Part shown: piece after piece, positions 1-8,270 of the stretch
How positions within the stretch are numbered: the first letter of the stretch is position 1
How the letters are laid out: each line of letters begins with the position of its first letter
Origin: Paenibacillus pinistramenti
GTDB lineage: Bacteria > Bacillota > Bacilli > Paenibacillales > Paenibacillaceae
DNA length: 45,662 nt
Direction of reading: 5' to 3'
Assembly: GCF_005869875.1 (NCBI RefSeq)
Contig: NZ_VAWG01000023.1
Location: forward strand, 1 to 45,662
Program-made: the position numbers and the translations under genes
Notes under the pieces: generated by a model
Seen by the model: only the letters and a program-made list of their open reading frames with translations
Databases searched by the model: none
What the model was told of the DNA's origin: nothing

Positions 1-3000
1 GGGCGGCTGCCCGCGCCCCGCGGGCGCGGGGCCTGGGCCGCGCGGCGCAGCTGCGCGAGGCCGGGCTCTCCAAGCTGCGCCACCTCGTCGGCGAGCAGCT
101 TGAAGCCCTCGTCCTGCTGCTGCACGGTCGCCCTGACCGCCAGCAGCGCGCCTTTCTCCACGAGGCTCCGGCTTCGCGCCCACACCTCGGGGAACAGCAC
201 AACCTCGGCGCGTTCGATCTGGTCCTCCAGCTCCATAAACGCCATCGGCTTGCCTTTCTTGGTCGTGATCGCTTTCACGGACACAACCATGCCGCCGACC
301 ACCGTCCGGCTCTCATCCGGCGCTTCGGACAGGTCCATCAGCTTGTCCACTCCCTCTTCAGCGAGCAGGTCCTCATAATCATCCAGCGGGTGGCCGGACA
401 AATACAGTCCCAGCAGCTCGCGCTCCAGCCCCAGCTGCTCGGCTGCGGTCATGCGAGGCACATCTGGGTAAGGAATCTCCCAGTTAACCGTTTCGACGAA
501 GTCAAAGAACTGGATCTGCAGATCCTCGCGCTCCTTGCGCCATTTGACTGCAGCTTCCACCGCCTCGTCCAGCATCGCGAGCAGCTGCGCCCGGTGTCCG
601 GGCAGACTGTCGAACGCGCCGCCCTGAATCAGCGATTCAATGACGCGCTTGTTGCAGACACGCAGATCAACGCGGCGGCAGAAATCGAGCAGGCTCTCAA
701 ACGGCTTCTTCTCCCGTTCGCGGATGATGCTCTCCATCGCCTGTGTTCCGACGTTCTTGATGGCAGCGAGGCCGAACCGGATAACGCCGGGAGCCGGGGC
801 CGGCAATCCTTCCGGAGCCCATGCTCCTGCTTCTGCTTCTGCTTCTGCTTCTGCTCCTTCTCCTTTTGCTCTTTCTCCTCCGGCCGGACCTGCCTCACGC
901 CGCGGCGTAAACAAGATCCCGCTGTCATTGACGTCCGGAGGCAGCACCTTAATTCCCATCCGCCGGCATTCCACTATATATTCCGCAACCTTCCGGTGGC
1001 TGCCCATCACCGCTGTCAGCATGGAAGCCATGAATTCTACCGGATAATGGGCTTTCAGGTAAGCTGTCTGGAACGCAAGCACGCCGTAAGCAGCCGCATG
1101 CGCCCGCGGGAAGCCATAGTCGGCAAACCTTACGATCATGTCATAAACGGCGTTGGCATCCTGGTCGTTGTAGCCCTGCTTCAGGCTGCCGGCCACAAAA
1201 TGGCCGCGCTCCTTGTCCAGCACCTCCCGCTTCTTCTTGGAAACGGCTCTGCGGAGAAGATCGGCTTCACCGAGCGAGAACCCCGCCATGCTGGAGGCAA
1301 TCTTCATAATCTGCTCCTGGTAGACAATGATCCCGTAGGTGTCTTCCAGAATCGGCTTCAGATCCGGATGCGGATATTCCACCGCGAGCTGGCCGTGCTT
1401 GCCGCCTATATACTTTGGAATAAAGTCCATTGGACCCGGACGGTAAAGCGCAACAACGGAGATAATATCTTCGAAATGAGAGGGCCTCAGCTCCTTCAGC
1501 ACCCGGCGGATCCCGGACGATTCCAGCTGGAAGATCCCTGTTGTCTCCCCCTTGGACAGCATGGCATAGGTCAAGGGGTCATCATCCGGAATGATGCGGA
1601 AATCCGGCGCTGCGCCTTCAAGGCTTGCAATCCAGTTCATACATCTTTCGATGATGGACAAGGTGCGCAGGCCGAGAAAGTCCATCTTCAGCAGTCCAAT
1701 TGATTCCAAGTTCTCCATGGAATATTGGGTCAGCGCAGCCACCTCGCTGCCCTCCTGCAGCGGCACCGCATCGGTAAGCGGGTCCCGGGAGATCACAACG
1801 CCTGCGGCATGCGTCGAGGCGTGGCGCGGCATGCCTTCAACTTTAACCGCAGTATCCAGCAGCTCGCGGACGCGCGGAGACTCCTCGTACAAGGCTTTAA
1901 GTTCCTGGCTTTCCTTCAGCGCCCTTTCCAGCGTGATGCCCAGATGGGAGGGAATCAGCTTGGCGACCTTGTCCACCTCGCCAAACGGCACATTCAATGC
2001 CCGCCCCACATCGCGGACAGCCGCTTTGGCCGCCATCGTACCAAACGTAATGATCTGCGCCACATGCTCGGAGCCGTACTTGCCGGCGACATAAGCGATC
2101 ACCTCGTCCCGGCGCTCATCGCTGAAGTCGATATCGATATCGGGCATGGTAACCCGCTCGGGATTGAGAAACCGTTCAAACAGCAGATGATACTTCATCG
2201 GGTCAACATCGGTGATATGCAGCGTATAAGCCACAAGACTGCCCGCAGAGGAGCCCCGCCCCGGGCCTGTCACAATGCCCTGGCTGTGGGCAAAGGCAAT
2301 AAAGTCCCAGACAATCAGGAAATAATCCGAGAACCCCATGCTCTCAATAACCTTCAGCTCATAAGACAGCCGCTCTTCCAGCTCCGTCCGCCGGGTCTCA
2401 TCGTGCCAGCGTTCAAGCTGGCTGTAGCGCTCCTCCAGCCCTTTGCGGCACAGCTGCTCCAGATAACCGGCTGCGCTCAGCCTGGCCGGCAGCGGGCGGT
2501 ATTCCGGCAGGATGGAGCGGCCAAACTCCAGCTCCAGATTGCACTTGCCGGCAATGACCGCCGTATTGGCAGCGGCTTCCGCCCACTGCGGGAACAGAAC
2601 CGACATTTCCTGCTGGCTCTTGAAGTAAAGCTGATCGGTCGGGATCCGGAACCGCTCCTCGTCGTCGACGGTTTTTCCCGTACCGATACAGATCAGCACG
2701 TCCTGCACATCGGCATCCTGCCGCTGAAGATAATGCACATCGTTGGTCGCGACCAGCTGCACGCCAGTCTCTCTGGCGAGCTCAACCAGCAGCGGATTCA
2801 CCTTCTTCTGTTCGGGAAGCCCGTGATCCTGCAGCTCGATATAGAAATCCTCCCCGAACACTTCCTTATAACGAAGCGCGGCCCGCTTTGCTTCTTCCCT
2901 GCGGCCGTGAAGCAGGTGCTGCGGCACCTCTCCGCCTAAGCAGGCGCTGAGCACAACGAGGCCTTCATGATGCTCCCTGAGCACCGCCCAGTCTATCCGC

Positions 3001-3359
3001 GGCTTATAATGGAAGCCTTCCAAATGACCGATGGAGCACAGCTTCATCAGATTCCGGTAGCCCTGCTCGTTCTTAGCCAGCAGAATCAGATGGTAAATCG
3101 GCTGATCCTTGCGGCTGCCTCTCTCTTTGCGGGAACCTGCCGTGAAATAGGCCTCCATCCCGATGATCGGCTTAATGCCTTTCGCTTTGCACAGCTTGTA
3201 AAATGGGACCGTTCCGTACATGACGCCATGATCGGTTAAGGCCAAAGCCCCCATGCCGAATTCCGCGGCCTGATTGACCAGATCCTCCAGCCTCGCCGCT
3301 CCGTCGAGCAGGCTGTATTCGCTGTGCACATGCAGATGCACAAATCCGCTGTCTGCCAT
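1..3359 (-). CDS. dnaE: DNA polymerase III alpha subunit DnaE, 3' end beyond window
   Basis: Replicative C-family DNA polymerase. In Bacillus, DnaE is the error-prone polymerase that extends RNA primers on the lagging strand beside PolC. The start ATG at 3359 follows a GGGAGGG ribosome site. The N-terminal PHP domain begins HLHVHSEYSLLDG. The palm carries GPGRGSSAG and the acidic MPDIDIDF motif, and KKKREVLDKE, FADYGFPRAHAAAYG and the helix-hairpin-helix region follow. About 1119 codons are visible and no stop is reached, so the protein is longer than the roughly 1115 residues usual for Bacillus DnaE. The reason is an in-frame low-complexity stretch at about residues 823-857, made of alternating Ala-Glu and then Pro/Ala/Gly, between the NDSGILFTPRR segment and IRFGLAAIKNVG. 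A second Arg/Ala/Pro-rich patch sits at the truncated end. Convergence of frame and motifs on both sides argues against a frameshift. Confidence 0.96.
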   Translation of the reverse strand, partial: MADSGFVHLHVHSEYSLLDGAARLEDLVNQAAEFGMGALALTDHGVMYGTVPFYKLCKAKGIKPIIGMEAYFTAGSRKERGSRKDQPIYHLILLAKNEQGYRNLMKLCSIGHLEGFHYKPRIDWAVLREHHEGLVVLSACLGGEVPQHLLHGRREEAKRAALRYKEVFGEDFYIELQDHGLPEQKKVNPLLVELARETGVQLVATNDVHYLQRQDADVQDVLICIGTGKTVDDEERFRIPTDQLYFKSQQEMSVLFPQWAEAAANTAVIAGKCNLELEFGRSILPEYRPLPARLSAAGYLEQLCRKGLEERYSQLERWHDETRRTELEERLSYELKVIESMGFSDYFLIVWDFIAFAHSQGIVTGPGRGSSAGSLVAYTLHITDVDPMKYHLLFERFLNPERVTMPDIDIDFSDERRDEVIAYVAGKYGSEHVAQIITFGTMAAKAAVRDVGRALNVPFGEVDKVAKLIPSHLGITLERALKESQELKALYEESPRVRELLDTAVKVEGMPRHASTHAAGVVISRDPLTDAVPLQEGSEVAALTQYSMENLESIGLLKMDFLGLRTLSIIERCMNWIASLEGAAPDFRIIPDDDPLTYAMLSKGETTGIFQLESSGIRRVLKELRPSHFEDIISVVALYRPGPMDFIPKYIGGKHGQLAVEYPHPDLKPILEDTYGIIVYQEQIMKIASSMAGFSLGEADLLRRAVSKKKREVLDKERGHFVAGSLKQGYNDQDANAVYDMIVRFADYGFPRAHAAAYGVLAFQTAYLKAHYPVEFMASMLTAVMGSHRKVAEYIVECRRMGIKVLPPDVNDSGILFTPRREAGPAGGERAKGEGAEAEAEAEAGAWAPEGLPAPAPGVIRFGLAAIKNVGTQAMESIIREREKKPFESLLDFCRRVDLRVCNKRVIESLIQGGAFDSLPGHRAQLLAMLDEAVEAAVKWRKEREDLQIQFFDFVETVNWEIPYPDVPRMTAAEQLGLERELLGLYLSGHPLDDYEDLLAEEGVDKLMDLSEAPDESRTVVGGMVVSVKAITTKKGKPMAFMELEDQIERAEVVLFPEVWARSRSLVEKGALLAVRATVQQQDEGFKLLADEVAQLGEPGLAQLRRAAQAPRPRGAGSR

Positions 3360-3495
3360 CTATTTTCCCTCCCCGCCGCAGCACGAAGCCGCGGTAATTC
3401 TTGAACTTTATTATGAAAAACACGGGCGGACAACGCCCATGCGAATGGTCCCTGCCTGCCGTAAATAAGCACACCCGTTCTTATTAAAGATTTTA

Positions 3496-3525
3496 TCATA
3501 CATAGGCCGGGTTCGCCCATACAAT
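3496..3525 (+). promoter_or_regulatory. Sigma-E-type sporulation promoter for ytrH-ytrI
   Basis: A -35-like TCATACA at 3496-3502 and a -10 CATACAAT at 3518-3525 are separated by 15 bp. The -10 matches the known Bacillus sigma-E consensus (CATACAnT) exactly. It lies about 50 bp upstream of the ytrH GTG start, and ytrHI is a mother-cell sigma-E operon in B. subtilis, so position and function agree. Transcription start is not shown. Confidence 0.6.
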
Positions 3526-3573
3526 GATATAAAATCAGCCCCGGACAAGCGGGCAGGAGAGGAGAACCACACC

Positions 3574-3903
3574 GTGAGCTCTTTTGTGACCAAAGCTATT
3601 CTGGACTTCTTTATCGCTTTCGGCATTGTGCTGGGAGGCGCAATGATCGGAGGCATCGGAGCCGTCGTCTCCCTCCAGCCCCCTACCCAGACGATGCTGG
3701 ATATATCCGACCGGATCAAAATATGGGCGTTAGCCGCCGCCGTAGGCGGAACGATCGACCCGATGCGGGTGATCGAGAGCAATTTTTTTGATGGAAATTT
3801 ATCGCCTGCCATCAAACAAATCTTATATCTGTTATTCGCCTTTCTGGGCGCGCATATGGGTTCGGAGCTTGTGAAATGGGTGTGCGGAGGGAGCCGGGGA
3901 TAG
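3574..3903 (+). CDS. ytrH: Sporulation protein YtrH
   Basis: Small membrane protein of 109 residues, recognised as YtrH, which in B. subtilis is needed for efficient sporulation and acts in the mother cell. The sequence shows a hydrophobic N-terminal segment (about residues 7-32, glycine-rich IVLGGAMIGGIGA), a central segment with KIWALAAAVGG, and a third hydrophobic stretch ILYLLFAFLGAHMGSE near the C-terminus, giving two or three membrane passes. Start is GTG at 3574, chosen because GGAGAGGAG lies a good distance upstream. It is followed after 3 bp by ytrI and preceded by a sigma-E-like promoter. The gene diverges from dnaE, as in B. subtilis. Confidence 0.88.
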   Translation: MSSFVTKAILDFFIAFGIVLGGAMIGGIGAVVSLQPPTQTMLDISDRIKIWALAAAVGGTIDPMRVIESNFFDGNLSPAIKQILYLLFAFLGAHMGSELVKWVCGGSRG

Positions 3904-3906
3904 CCG

Positions 3907-4392
3907 ATGAGAGTACCTCAGTTTGAACGATTCCGCCCTTTCATGCAGCTGGCTGCCGTGTTTGCGCTCGGCATGCTGGCAGGAAGCGTCGTCTACAATT
4001 CCCTGTTCCACGCGGCTTATAACCGGATCTGGACGGAAAAAAAAGACCTGCAGATCGAATTGGAGCAAGCCAAAATCGACCTCCAGGCTATGAAGAAATA
4101 CAGCAAAAGGCAAACCGCAATCAAGGAGATCAAAATTACGATTGAGGATCACGATCCCCCCTTCGATACCCTTGTTGTCAAGGAAATCACCCAAAAGCTG
4201 CAGACCGAGCTGAATGTGCTGAGGGGGCGGAATATGTACGATATAGACGGCGATGCCAAGATGGTGCGGATTCTGCTGAATCAGAAGAAATACGAGGTCC
4301 GCGACAAGGAATACAGCATCCAGATCAAAACGATGCTCGTCAGTGAAGGCGTGCTGCAGGTCTGGGTAGAGCTGAAAGTGATCGCGTCTTGA
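3907..4392 (+). CDS. ytrI: Sporulation membrane protein YtrI
   Basis: Protein of 161 residues with one N-terminal membrane segment (about residues 14-30, AAVFALGMLAGSVVYNS) followed by a heptad-like charged helix (residues about 36-70, rich in Lys, Glu and Gln) and a folded C-terminal domain. Pattern and position directly after ytrH identify it as YtrI, the partner of YtrH in sporulation. The three-base gap to ytrH and the lack of another promoter indicate cotranscription. It meets ytoI head-on: the stop codons are only 8 bp apart and no clear terminator hairpin separates them. The molecular role of YtrI is not established in the family. Confidence 0.85.
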   Translation: MRVPQFERFRPFMQLAAVFALGMLAGSVVYNSLFHAAYNRIWTEKKDLQIELEQAKIDLQAMKKYSKRQTAIKEIKITIEDHDPPFDTLVVKEITQKLQTELNVLRGRNMYDIDGDAKMVRILLNQKKYEVRDKEYSIQIKTMLVSEGVLQVWVELKVIAS

Positions 4393-4400
4393 TCCGGAAA

Positions 4401-5738
4401 TCAGCCGTGATCAATGGATTGAAGGGTCATCACGGCTTTGGCCACGATGCCTTCCAGATAGCTCATCACGATCTCCAGCTTGCAGGTCCGGCGGCTGACC
4501 TCAAGCACCACGGGCGTAATGACAATCTGGTTCTCGATCTGCACCGGCCGGATGAAGTAGGTGGTCATATTATCCACCACATAACCGCTGCCGCTCATAT
4601 CTTTGGCCGCCGCAAGTCCCGCCTGCGTCATCAGCGAGGATAATACCCCTTCGGAAATCGTTCCCAGGTTCGTCGCCATCTGCGGGGTAATAATGCCATG
4701 AAAGAACAGCTGGCCGTCTGCACTCCGCTCCTCGGCAAATCCGTTCCACATCAGCTGCTCGAAGGTTTCCCCCAGCTGAGGCTGATTCTGGGCGTCGCGC
4801 ATCGCTTGAAGCACTTCCTTCCGGGTGACCGATGCAACCAGCTTCCTGTTGCGGTCCACAACAGGCAGAAAGTCGATGCCTTCCCAGACCATAATCTGCG
4901 CCGCCGAGGCCAGCGAGGTCTGCATCCCGGCAGTGACAGGATTGCGGGTCACCACCTTCTCGATCGACTGATCGGCTTCCGCCTCTTCAATATCCTTGCG
5001 GCTGACGATGCCGATGACCCTGTTCCAGTCATCTGTAACCGCAAACCGGGACAGGCCGGTTTCGGCGGCTAAACGCTCAAAATCAGCGACAGTGCTGGTT
5101 GTCTTCAGAAAGCTGACCTTTCTTTTGCCGGAAGTGACAATATCCTCAATCAGCATAATCTTCTTCTTGATAATCCGGTCGAAAATCGCCCTATTAATCA
5201 TCGAAGCTACAGTAAAAGTATCATGCCTGGAAGAGATGATCGGCAGGTTCAGCTGATCGGCAAGCATCTTGACCTCCCGGCTGGTGCCAAATCCCCCGGT
5301 AATCAGCACGCCCGCCCCCTGCTCCAGGGCCAGAATATGAGCGTCCTCCCGGTTCCCGACGATCAGAAGGCTGCCTGCATCAATGTACCGGACCATGGCG
5401 TCAATCTTCATTGCGCCGATGACGTATTTGTGCAGAGCTTTTTCCAATCCTTCGCTGCCTCCGAGCACATGCCCCTCAACGATCTCCACCACATCGCCGA
5501 AAGAAAGCTGGTCGCTCAGATTGCGCGGCTTCTTCTCCACACGGACAGTTCCAATCCGCTCTTTCGTAATGACAATGCCCACCATTTCGGCTTCCTTCAC
5601 CGCCCTGTAGGCTGTGCCCTCGCTGACCCCCAAATTCTTCGCCAGCTTGCGTACTGAAATTTTGGTGCCGATCTTTAAGCTTTCAATATATTGAAGCAGC
5701 TGCTCGTGCTTGGTAATAGATTCTTCATGTCCCTCCAT
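4401..5738 (-). CDS. ytoI: YtoI-type HTH/DRTGG/CBS/hotdog protein
   Basis: Protein of 445 residues with four recognisable parts: an N-terminal winged-helix-like region (about 10-60, LAKNLGVSEGTAYRAVKEAE), a DRTGG domain (about 75-185, with VLITGGFG), a pair of CBS domains (about 200-315), which usually bind adenine nucleotides, and a C-terminal hotdog fold (about 325-440). This is the architecture of B. subtilis YtoI and streptococcal SpxR, so a nucleotide-responsive transcription regulator is likely; the target genes are unknown. Start ATG at 5738 follows GGAGGGG. The gene lies downstream of ytpI and yheA on the same strand, with a terminator between it and ytpI, so it probably has its own promoter. 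Confidence 0.88.
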   Translation of the reverse strand: MEGHEESITKHEQLLQYIESLKIGTKISVRKLAKNLGVSEGTAYRAVKEAEMVGIVITKERIGTVRVEKKPRNLSDQLSFGDVVEIVEGHVLGGSEGLEKALHKYVIGAMKIDAMVRYIDAGSLLIVGNREDAHILALEQGAGVLITGGFGTSREVKMLADQLNLPIISSRHDTFTVASMINRAIFDRIIKKKIMLIEDIVTSGKRKVSFLKTTSTVADFERLAAETGLSRFAVTDDWNRVIGIVSRKDIEEAEADQSIEKVVTRNPVTAGMQTSLASAAQIMVWEGIDFLPVVDRNRKLVASVTRKEVLQAMRDAQNQPQLGETFEQLMWNGFAEERSADGQLFFHGIITPQMATNLGTISEGVLSSLMTQAGLAAAKDMSGSGYVVDNMTTYFIRPVQIENQIVITPVVLEVSRRTCKLEIVMSYLEGIVAKAVMTLQSIDHG

Positions 5739-5826
5739 CTGTTACCCCTCCGGATGCGAATCTGTACTAATCTGTATCTATTATATCATTATTGCCGATA
5801 ACCGGAAACTAAACCCTTTCTATACG

Positions 5827-5866
5827 CAAAAAAACCTGCCTTCCTCCAGCGGATAAGCAGGTTTGT
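5827..5866 (-). terminator. Rho-independent terminator of ytpI
   Basis: Read on the minus strand, AAACCTGC pairs with GCAGGTTT and a run of T follows directly. It lies between the ytpI stop and the ytoI start, separating the two transcription units. Confidence 0.75.
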
Positions 5867-5880
5867 CTATTTGTCTGTCC

Positions 5881-5943
5881 TTCCGTCTTACATGGACAGC
5901 TTTCGTCTTACAATGGACGGCTTTCATCCTGCAACGAACGGCT
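5881..5943. repeat. 21-bp imperfect tandem repeat, three copies
   Basis: Three adjacent 21-bp units begin at 5881, 5902 and 5923. The first two differ by a shift of one base and one substitution; the third matches the second at about 16 of 21 positions. The array covers the 3' end of ytpI: the outer copy encodes SRSLQDE and the next supplies SRPL and the stop codon. Because 21 bp is seven codons, copy-number change would move the stop without shifting frame. Confidence 0.7.
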
Positions 5944-6213
5944 TGTCTTGCGTTCCTTGGACCATTTCAGCTGCCACTCGCGCAGCTTGGCCTGGCGGAT
6001 CCATTCCTGCTGCTTCTTGTTCTCCGTGTCTACACCCAGAATGAAGTGCAGATGGGCGCCGATTACCAGAAAAGCAAACAGCGCCCAGGCCGCCCCAAAT
6101 AAGGATACCCAGCTGCTGCCTGACGAGAACGAAATCATCGGCAGTGCGTACAGCAGCATCCCCAGCGCGAACAGCATGTAAACGGCGTGCTTTAATTTTC
6201 CCCATATTGTCAA
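5908..6213 (-). CDS. ytpI: YtpI-like small membrane protein
   Basis: Predicted membrane protein of about 101 residues. Three hydrophobic segments are visible (MLFALGMLLYALPMI, then SLFGAAWALFAFLVIGAHLHF), followed by a basic tail containing WIRQAKLREWQLKWSKERK. Size, layout and position next to ytoI match the YtpI family, whose function is unknown. An upstream GTG (6222) directly abuts the AAGGAG ribosome site, so the TTG at 6213, eight bases downstream of it, is the better start. The last residues are encoded by the 21-bp tandem repeat at 5881-5943, so the C-terminus is probably variable between strains. Assignment to YtpI rests on synteny and topology more than on a sharp motif. Confidence 0.68.
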   Translation of the reverse strand: MTIWGKLKHAVYMLFALGMLLYALPMISFSSGSSWVSLFGAAWALFAFLVIGAHLHFILGVDTENKKQQEWIRQAKLREWQLKWSKERKTSRSLQDESRPL

Positions 6214-6308
6214 CTCGAACACTCCTTCACCAGAAATCTATATTTCTAGTCTATGAAGCTCGCAGTCAAATATGAGAGATTTCCTGCAGATTTTCAGAAG
6301 AACTATTA

Positions 6309-6656
6309 TTAAAGACCGCTGTTCCCATAGAGATGCTGCAGGCTGTCGGAAATAATCTGGTTCACGTCCTGGATAATGACGCTTAAACGGCGCTCCGCAT
6401 CAAACAGACGGCGGATGTTCAGATTCAGGCTGAGCGTATCAAAGAGCTTCTCCATCTGCTCCATCTCCTCCTGGGAAGGCATGTCGCCGGACATCATGCG
6501 CTGCTGCACTTCCATCTGGCGGGTGCGGAAGTTCTCCAGCATCTGCTTGCTGTCGGGATCCGCTTCAACCAGCTTCATGGCAGCGTTAATTTCCTGTACT
6601 TCCTGGCTCTCCTTAAGCGCTTTGGCCAGCCCGTGCGCCTGATCATAAATGTTCAT
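6309..6656 (-). CDS. yheA: YlbF/YmcA-family protein YheA
   Basis: Soluble, almost wholly helical protein of 115 residues. It contains ENFRTRQMEVQQRMMSG followed by EEMEQMEK and the closing RRLFDAERRLSVIIQDVNQII, typical of the YlbF/YmcA/YheA family (former DUF964). Family members YlbF and YmcA belong to the Y-complex that influences RNase Y; YheA itself has no firm role. A GTG at 6680 opens the reading frame, but the ATG at 6656 is preceded by GAGGAG at a workable distance and begins MNIYDQAHGL, as homologues do. It diverges from the YheC/YheD array, and yheA also neighbours yheC-yheD in B. subtilis, supporting the name. Confidence 0.85.
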   Translation of the reverse strand: MNIYDQAHGLAKALKESQEVQEINAAMKLVEADPDSKQMLENFRTRQMEVQQRMMSGDMPSQEEMEQMEKLFDTLSLNLNIRRLFDAERRLSVIIQDVNQIISDSLQHLYGNSGL

Positions 6657-6854
6657 AATGTCAGCATCTCCTCTATTCACTTAGTCCATGGAATTATACC
6701 TTACCCCTGCCTTTGAAGCAAAAAGCCCCGGCAAATTCATCCCCAAGGCCAATCACCAAGGTAAAAACGTCCTCATATGATGAAATACATGCAACCATGC
6801 AGGTCGTGCCGGCAGTATAAAGTGACCAGCCTCAGGTTGGAAGGAGAACGTCAA

Positions 6855-8225
6855 ATGCCCTCCATAAAACTACCTATAAAAATCATGAACCCGGGTACTC
6901 TCGGTGACAGCGACATTTTGATCGGGGCAGCAGCGGTAAAAAGGCTGAAGGTCCCCACTAACACCCCTATCCGGCTGCTGTTCGGCTCGTTCGAGCATTA
7001 CGTCCGAGTAGTTCCGCTAAGCAAAGCAAGCAGTCTCCGCCTAAGCCCGGTTCTGGCCGCAAAGACAGGTGTTACCTCCCAGACAACGCTGCGAATGGGT
7101 TACTCGCCGAGCTCCAAAACCCTCCGTTTGGGACCGGTGATCGGGGTTCTTGTCAGCCGGGATTATCCCGGCAATGCTGAACGGCCCTTTGGCCAAATCA
7201 CAGCTTTCTGCAAGGAGATGACCGATGCAGGCCGCAAGCAGGGAGCCTACGTATACTTCATTACTCCCCAAGGGATCGAGCAGGGCGTCTCCAGCATTCA
7301 AGGCTGGGCTTATGACAAAGGCTGGCGGACCTCGGAATTTCCGGTGGCCGATGTGTATTACAACCGTTTGACTTCAAGAAAGCTTGAGAACAGACCAAGC
7401 GTCCAGCATTTCATGCAGGAAGTGAAGAACCGCTACCGCAGTCATTTCTTCAATGAAAAATATCTCGATAAAACCGAAGTTTTCGACGCGCTTAAGCAGG
7501 ATTCCCGCCTGCTCCGCTATCTGCCGGAATCCCACCAGCACCGCGGCCTGGCTACGCTGAAGAGCATGCTTGCCAAATATCCGGTCGTATTTCTGAAGCC
7601 GATCAAAGGCAGTCTGGGCAAAGGCATCATCCGGATCACCCGGATGCCTGGAGGCGCGTATTTGTCTCAAACCACCCAGGAATTCGGCATCCGCAAGCAA
7701 ACCTATGAGAGCCTGAGCGCGCTGCATAATGCATTATCCGGAAAAATGAAGCAGACACGCTTCCAGATTCAGCAGGGTCTGCATTTAATCGAAATCGGCA
7801 AGCGCCCGGTCGATTTCCGGGCACTTGTACAGAAGAACCTGCAGGGCCAGTGGGCCGTCACCTCCGTCGTCGCCCGGATCGCCGGTTCCCAGCATTTCGT
7901 GTCTAACCTGGCCCGGGGCGGGTCCCTCTCAACAGTGAAAGAAGCGCTTGAGCGGTGCTCGCTGTCGGGAGCAGTCAAGCTGAAGGCCGGAGCAAGGCTG
8001 AACAAAGCCGCGCTTGAAATTGCCCAAGGCATGGATGACCGCTCCTCCGCCCATTTCGGCGAATTGGGCATTGATCTTGCGATGGACCAAACCGGCCGCA
8101 TCTGGCTGCTGGAGGTCAACTCCAAGCCGTCCAAGAATGATAACACCCCGCTCACCGACAACAACAAAATCCGCCCTTCCGTACGGCGGCTTCTCGACTA
8201 TTCCGCCTACCTGGCGGGCTATTAG
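6855..8225 (+). CDS. YheC/YheD-type ATP-grasp protein 1 (long form)
   Basis: First of five paralogues in the array; 456 residues. Residues 1-90 form an extra beta-rich N-terminal domain shared only with the third paralogue. An ATP-grasp fold follows: phosphate-binding loop FLKPIKGSLGKGI (about 246-258), QQGLHLIE then PVDFRALVQKN (about 306-328), and the Mg-binding strand GELGIDLAMD followed by WLLEVNSKP (about 402-425). The family is annotated as endospore coat-associated and B. subtilis YheD associates with the forming coat; the ligase substrate is unknown. The ATG at 6855 is preceded by AAGGAGAACG. A CATATGATG sequence about 80 bp upstream faintly resembles a sigma-K -10 element, but is not convincing. 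Confidence 0.9.
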   Translation: MPSIKLPIKIMNPGTLGDSDILIGAAAVKRLKVPTNTPIRLLFGSFEHYVRVVPLSKASSLRLSPVLAAKTGVTSQTTLRMGYSPSSKTLRLGPVIGVLVSRDYPGNAERPFGQITAFCKEMTDAGRKQGAYVYFITPQGIEQGVSSIQGWAYDKGWRTSEFPVADVYYNRLTSRKLENRPSVQHFMQEVKNRYRSHFFNEKYLDKTEVFDALKQDSRLLRYLPESHQHRGLATLKSMLAKYPVVFLKPIKGSLGKGIIRITRMPGGAYLSQTTQEFGIRKQTYESLSALHNALSGKMKQTRFQIQQGLHLIEIGKRPVDFRALVQKNLQGQWAVTSVVARIAGSQHFVSNLARGGSLSTVKEALERCSLSGAVKLKAGARLNKAALEIAQGMDDRSSAHFGELGIDLAMDQTGRIWLLEVNSKPSKNDNTPLTDNNKIRPSVRRLLDYSAYLAGY

Positions 8226-8270
8226 TGACCGGATTGCGGCAAGGTCTTCCTGAGCGAAAGGAGTCTCTGT

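Noticed and set aside
629..928. Minus-strand frame with a Lys/Gln repeat (EQKQKQKQ)
   Set aside because: It is the alternate frame of the dnaE hexanucleotide repeat; the dnaE frame reads Ala-Glu and keeps the domain on both sides in phase.
390..2939. Long plus-strand frames (390-1703 and 1725-2939)
   Set aside because: They lie antisense to dnaE and encode His/Arg/Gln-rich sequences without motifs; they result from the codon bias of dnaE.
6757..6790. Sigma-K or sigma-E promoter upstream of the YheC/YheD array
   Set aside because: CATATGATG and TCATATG partly match, but spacing and the second element are poor; not strong enough to list.
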